The translations under genes and the position numbers were made by a program. A stretch of 45,939 nt of DNA from Dinochytrium kinnereticum (lineage: Eukaryota > Chytridiomycota > Chytridiomycetes > Chytridiales > Chytridiaceae): NCBI GenBank assembly GCA_027604005.1, contig JADGJT010000176.1:1-45939 (forward strand), in the 5' to 3' direction. Shown in pieces: positions 45,022-45,939 of the stretch (positions are counted from its first letter, which is position 1; each line of letters starts with the position of its first letter). The notes beneath the pieces are model-generated. The model saw only the letters and a list, made by a program, of their open reading frames with translations. It ran no database searches and was not told the DNA's origin.

Positions 45022-45368
45022 TTAATGATATGAGCAGCGTGAAAAGACAAGATTTTGATGAGCCCCTGTATTGATTGACATGCATCCTATGCCTGAGTGT
45101 AGCGCGTCAACCTCACCGAAGCGTGAATGACGCCTTCCTGTAATGACATAAAAGTCCGTACAGCTTCGGAGCCAGATGATATAATGGAAACAAGAATGTT
45201 AAAAAAAACAAACAAAACATAATGAACCTCAATACCAATCTCCACCGTTATTTCAGAAGATAGATCTCTACACCAGGCATTGCATCGCCACGTCTCTCGA
45301 TATCTGATGAGCCTTTTACGTTGCCTGATGAAGTCTGTAGAAATAGGCTGCCATTTTGGCGTGTTCAT
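45022..45368 (-). CDS. Doubtful small two-exon gene
   Basis: A minus-strand frame beginning MNTPKWQPISTDFIRQ (45368-45236) could be spliced over a T-rich intron (donor GTATTG, acceptor TTACAG) to 45137-45022, giving 82 residues ending FSRCSYH. The junction keeps the frame open. I recognise no family, and the segment could equally be the 5' region of the acyl-CoA oxidase gene, whose ATG lies 142 nt downstream. Alternative second-exon splicing would end IYLS in another frame. Confidence 0.22.
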
Positions 45369-45939
45369 GGCTTTCCAGTTTATCGCTTTCAACTCTTTCA
45401 CTTCTTTTTCAATGCTGTTTCTCAATTGCTTCTTCTTCTTCTCTTTTCAGTTGCTTTGGTTATTTCGATTTGATCCGCGCCGATACTTTTGTGACTTATT
45501 GATGCATCTTTCCGCGGATTGTATTCATTTGTATGTATGTACTGTAATGAATTCTAGGTAAAAGATTTTAAATACATACTTCTATTTTATAGAATAATAA
45601 TGTTTGATTCCACCACGAGGATAAACCTTGATGACTGTTTACTTCCCATATAACTGAATGCAAAAAAGAGATAGAGGTAGCAGCATGAAAACAGAGGAGT
45701 GGCAGGCAAGATTGATTCTATTCAAGGATTACTACTGTACCACAACTACAAAGGGACTTAACTGATAAAAAATGATAATTATGAACAAGTTAAAAAAAAA
45801 AGGCAACACCCAAGTTCAATACGCAAAAACACTTCCAATGATAACGATACCCTCACACAAAACAGCCAGCCATAGGGAAGAAAGCTACAAAGAAGGAATC
45901 AACCAACCCACAACAGGAAGGCCCCTTGCCATACGACCG
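45369..45939. other. Right-edge non-coding sequence
   Basis: The final 570 bp are AT-rich, with an A-run near 45792-45801 and no convincing gene. A short plus-strand Phe/Leu-rich frame (45280-45561) looks like chance. Confidence 0.5.

Noticed and set aside
1..45939. Transposons, CRISPR arrays and rRNA genes
   Set aside because: No reverse transcriptase, transposase, long terminal repeats, regular spacer arrays or rRNA segments were found in any frame or strand.

Overview
The window is nuclear DNA of a fungus. Genes are interrupted by many short GT-AG introns (mostly 40-130 nt), there are no bacterial-type operons, and the gene content is fungal: a Cps1-type GT2 glycosyltransferase, an AreA/NIT2-type GATA factor, a peroxisomal acyl-CoA oxidase and a PKA catalytic subunit. 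A six-helix membrane cyclic-nucleotide phosphodiesterase and a FAM172/Arb2 protein make an early-diverging, probably zoosporic (chytrid-like) fungus my best guess, but that is inference. I rebuilt 14 gene models by hand; every multi-exon model closes in frame from ATG to stop across all its junctions.

Left half (1-28 kb), widely spaced genes: mitochondrial carnitine/acylcarnitine carrier (-), divergent GT2 polysaccharide synthase (+), a Gln/Ser-rich protein (-), NUS1 cis-prenyltransferase subunit (+), an arrestin-like protein (+), an unrecognised coiled-coil protein (-), a PKA catalytic subunit with a very long N-terminus (+) and a 1,786-residue GATA factor (+).

Right half (28-45 kb), a compact block: a six-TM cyclic-nucleotide phosphodiesterase, an Arg/Lys-rich unknown protein, a mitochondrial-looking small protein, a giant 2,255-residue signalling protein, a FAM172/Arb2 hydrolase-like protein (all +) and a convergent 14-exon acyl-CoA oxidase (-). 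Gaps between neighbours are as short as 18, 22, 35 and 87 nt.

The most exciting object is the giant protein at 33726-41012. Its first ~1,600 residues have the layout of the large fungal/bacterial hybrid histidine kinases (Ser/Thr kinase-like domain, AAA-type ATPase, TPR-like helical region, GAF). Where the histidine kinase and receiver should follow, it carries a complete class I cyclic-nucleotide phosphodiesterase with all metal ligands. A ~70-residue module just before the phosphodiesterase recurs in the neighbouring membrane phosphodiesterase. With the PKA gene upstream, this puts an effector kinase and two differently wired phosphodiesterases of cAMP signalling in about 23 kb.

The carnitine carrier and acyl-CoA oxidase, at opposite ends of the window, are both fatty-acid oxidation genes.
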